A DNA stretch of 64,000 nucleotides. It comes from Epilithonimonas hispanica. GTDB taxonomy: Bacteria > Bacteroidota > Bacteroidia > Flavobacteriales > Weeksellaceae. The DNA is taken from contig NZ_QNUG01000004.1 in assembly GCF_003385395.1 (NCBI RefSeq), forward strand, positions 86,969 through 150,968. The letters run 5' to 3'. The position numbers and the translations under genes were made by a program. Positions 63,958 through 64,000 of the stretch are shown here, one piece after another. Each line of letters opens with the position of its first letter. The first letter of the stretch is position 1. The notes beneath the pieces were generated by a model, which made no database searches, was not told where the DNA came from, and saw nothing but the letters and a program-made list of their open reading frames with translations.

Positions 63958-64000
63958 TCAGGCAACTTTCTTTCTTAAATTGTGTGCTAAAGCGTGTAAT
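63958..64000 (-). mobile_element. 3' end of a probable transposase gene (partial)
   Basis: Minus-strand frame open from the window edge reads LHALAHNLRKKVA then TGA (63958-63960). Such an Asn-Leu-Arg-Lys-rich tail is common at the end of DDE transposases (IS5/IS1182-like groups). A stem AAAGTTGTC...GGCAACTTT (63945-63969) spans the stop. Only 13 residues support it. Confidence 0.4.

Noticed and set aside
1..64000. tRNA, rRNA, tmRNA or riboswitch
   Set aside because: No cloverleaf arms, no T-loop motif in a tRNA context and no recognisable riboswitch core were found when reading the gaps by eye; a covariance search would be needed to be certain.

Overview
The window looks like chromosomal DNA of a flavobacterium of the Chryseobacterium type (Weeksellaceae). 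The DNA is AT-rich. Promoters carry the Bacteroidota -7 box TAnnTTTG and there are no evident Shine-Dalgarno sequences. There are SusC/SusD pairs and type IX secretion sorting domains. The ATP synthase operon lacks beta and epsilon, as is usual in this phylum. No rRNA, tRNA or CRISPR array was seen. Most of the window is ordinary housekeeping sequence. The accessory interest lies in small cassettes, broken genes and intergenic repeats.

Layout. 1-2.7 kb: end of lnt, then leftward DinB-like, GNAT, barstar, archaemetzincin and barnase genes; the last four form one tight operon. 2.8-7.6 kb: acyl-CoA dehydrogenase, a MazG-like pyrophosphohydrolase, a thioredoxin-like lipoprotein, DUF4230, and two tandem YflT-like stress proteins. 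7.6-12 kb: leucine operon leuA-leuC-leuD-leuB (leftward). 12-17 kb: a TPR protein, then thrS-infC-rpmI-rplT. 17-20 kb: two M28 peptidases. 20-23 kb: an SOS-like module (AlkB, S24 autocleaving repressor, divergent UmuC polymerase with paired operators), then a toxin-antitoxin pair whose toxin is frameshifted. 23-31 kb: clpS, a CNNM/CBS protein, and the leftward operon atpB-E-F-H-A-G. 31-42 kb: ffh, a large T9SS surface protein, a complete SusC/SusD pair, and a second SusD whose SusC is reduced to its last 100 residues. 42-50 kb: rnhB, a RecB-like helicase-nuclease, two DUF3857/transglutaminase-like genes (one split by an in-frame TGA), ferritin. 50-53.7 kb: a Spy-like protein, a Tyr/Asn-rich secreted protein also split by an in-frame TGA, and a fulvocin C-like bacteriocin cassette with a XRE regulator. 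53.7-64 kb: malQ, cysS, folE, the acpP-fabF-rnc-IPExxxVDY-pyk cluster, and the last codons of a probable transposase.

The most noteworthy items are: the membrane-anchored barnase with its barstar and a lipoprotein archaemetzincin in one operon; the fulvocin C-like cassette bounded by two near-identical hairpins; the S24/UmuC/AlkB module with two 15-bp operator-like sites exactly 33 bp apart; stem-loops in the atp operon placed just after the two multi-copy subunits (c and alpha); two genes broken by single in-frame TGA codons; a dispersed structured repeat of 120-180 bp; and terminators that recur as near-identical copies at unlinked genes.
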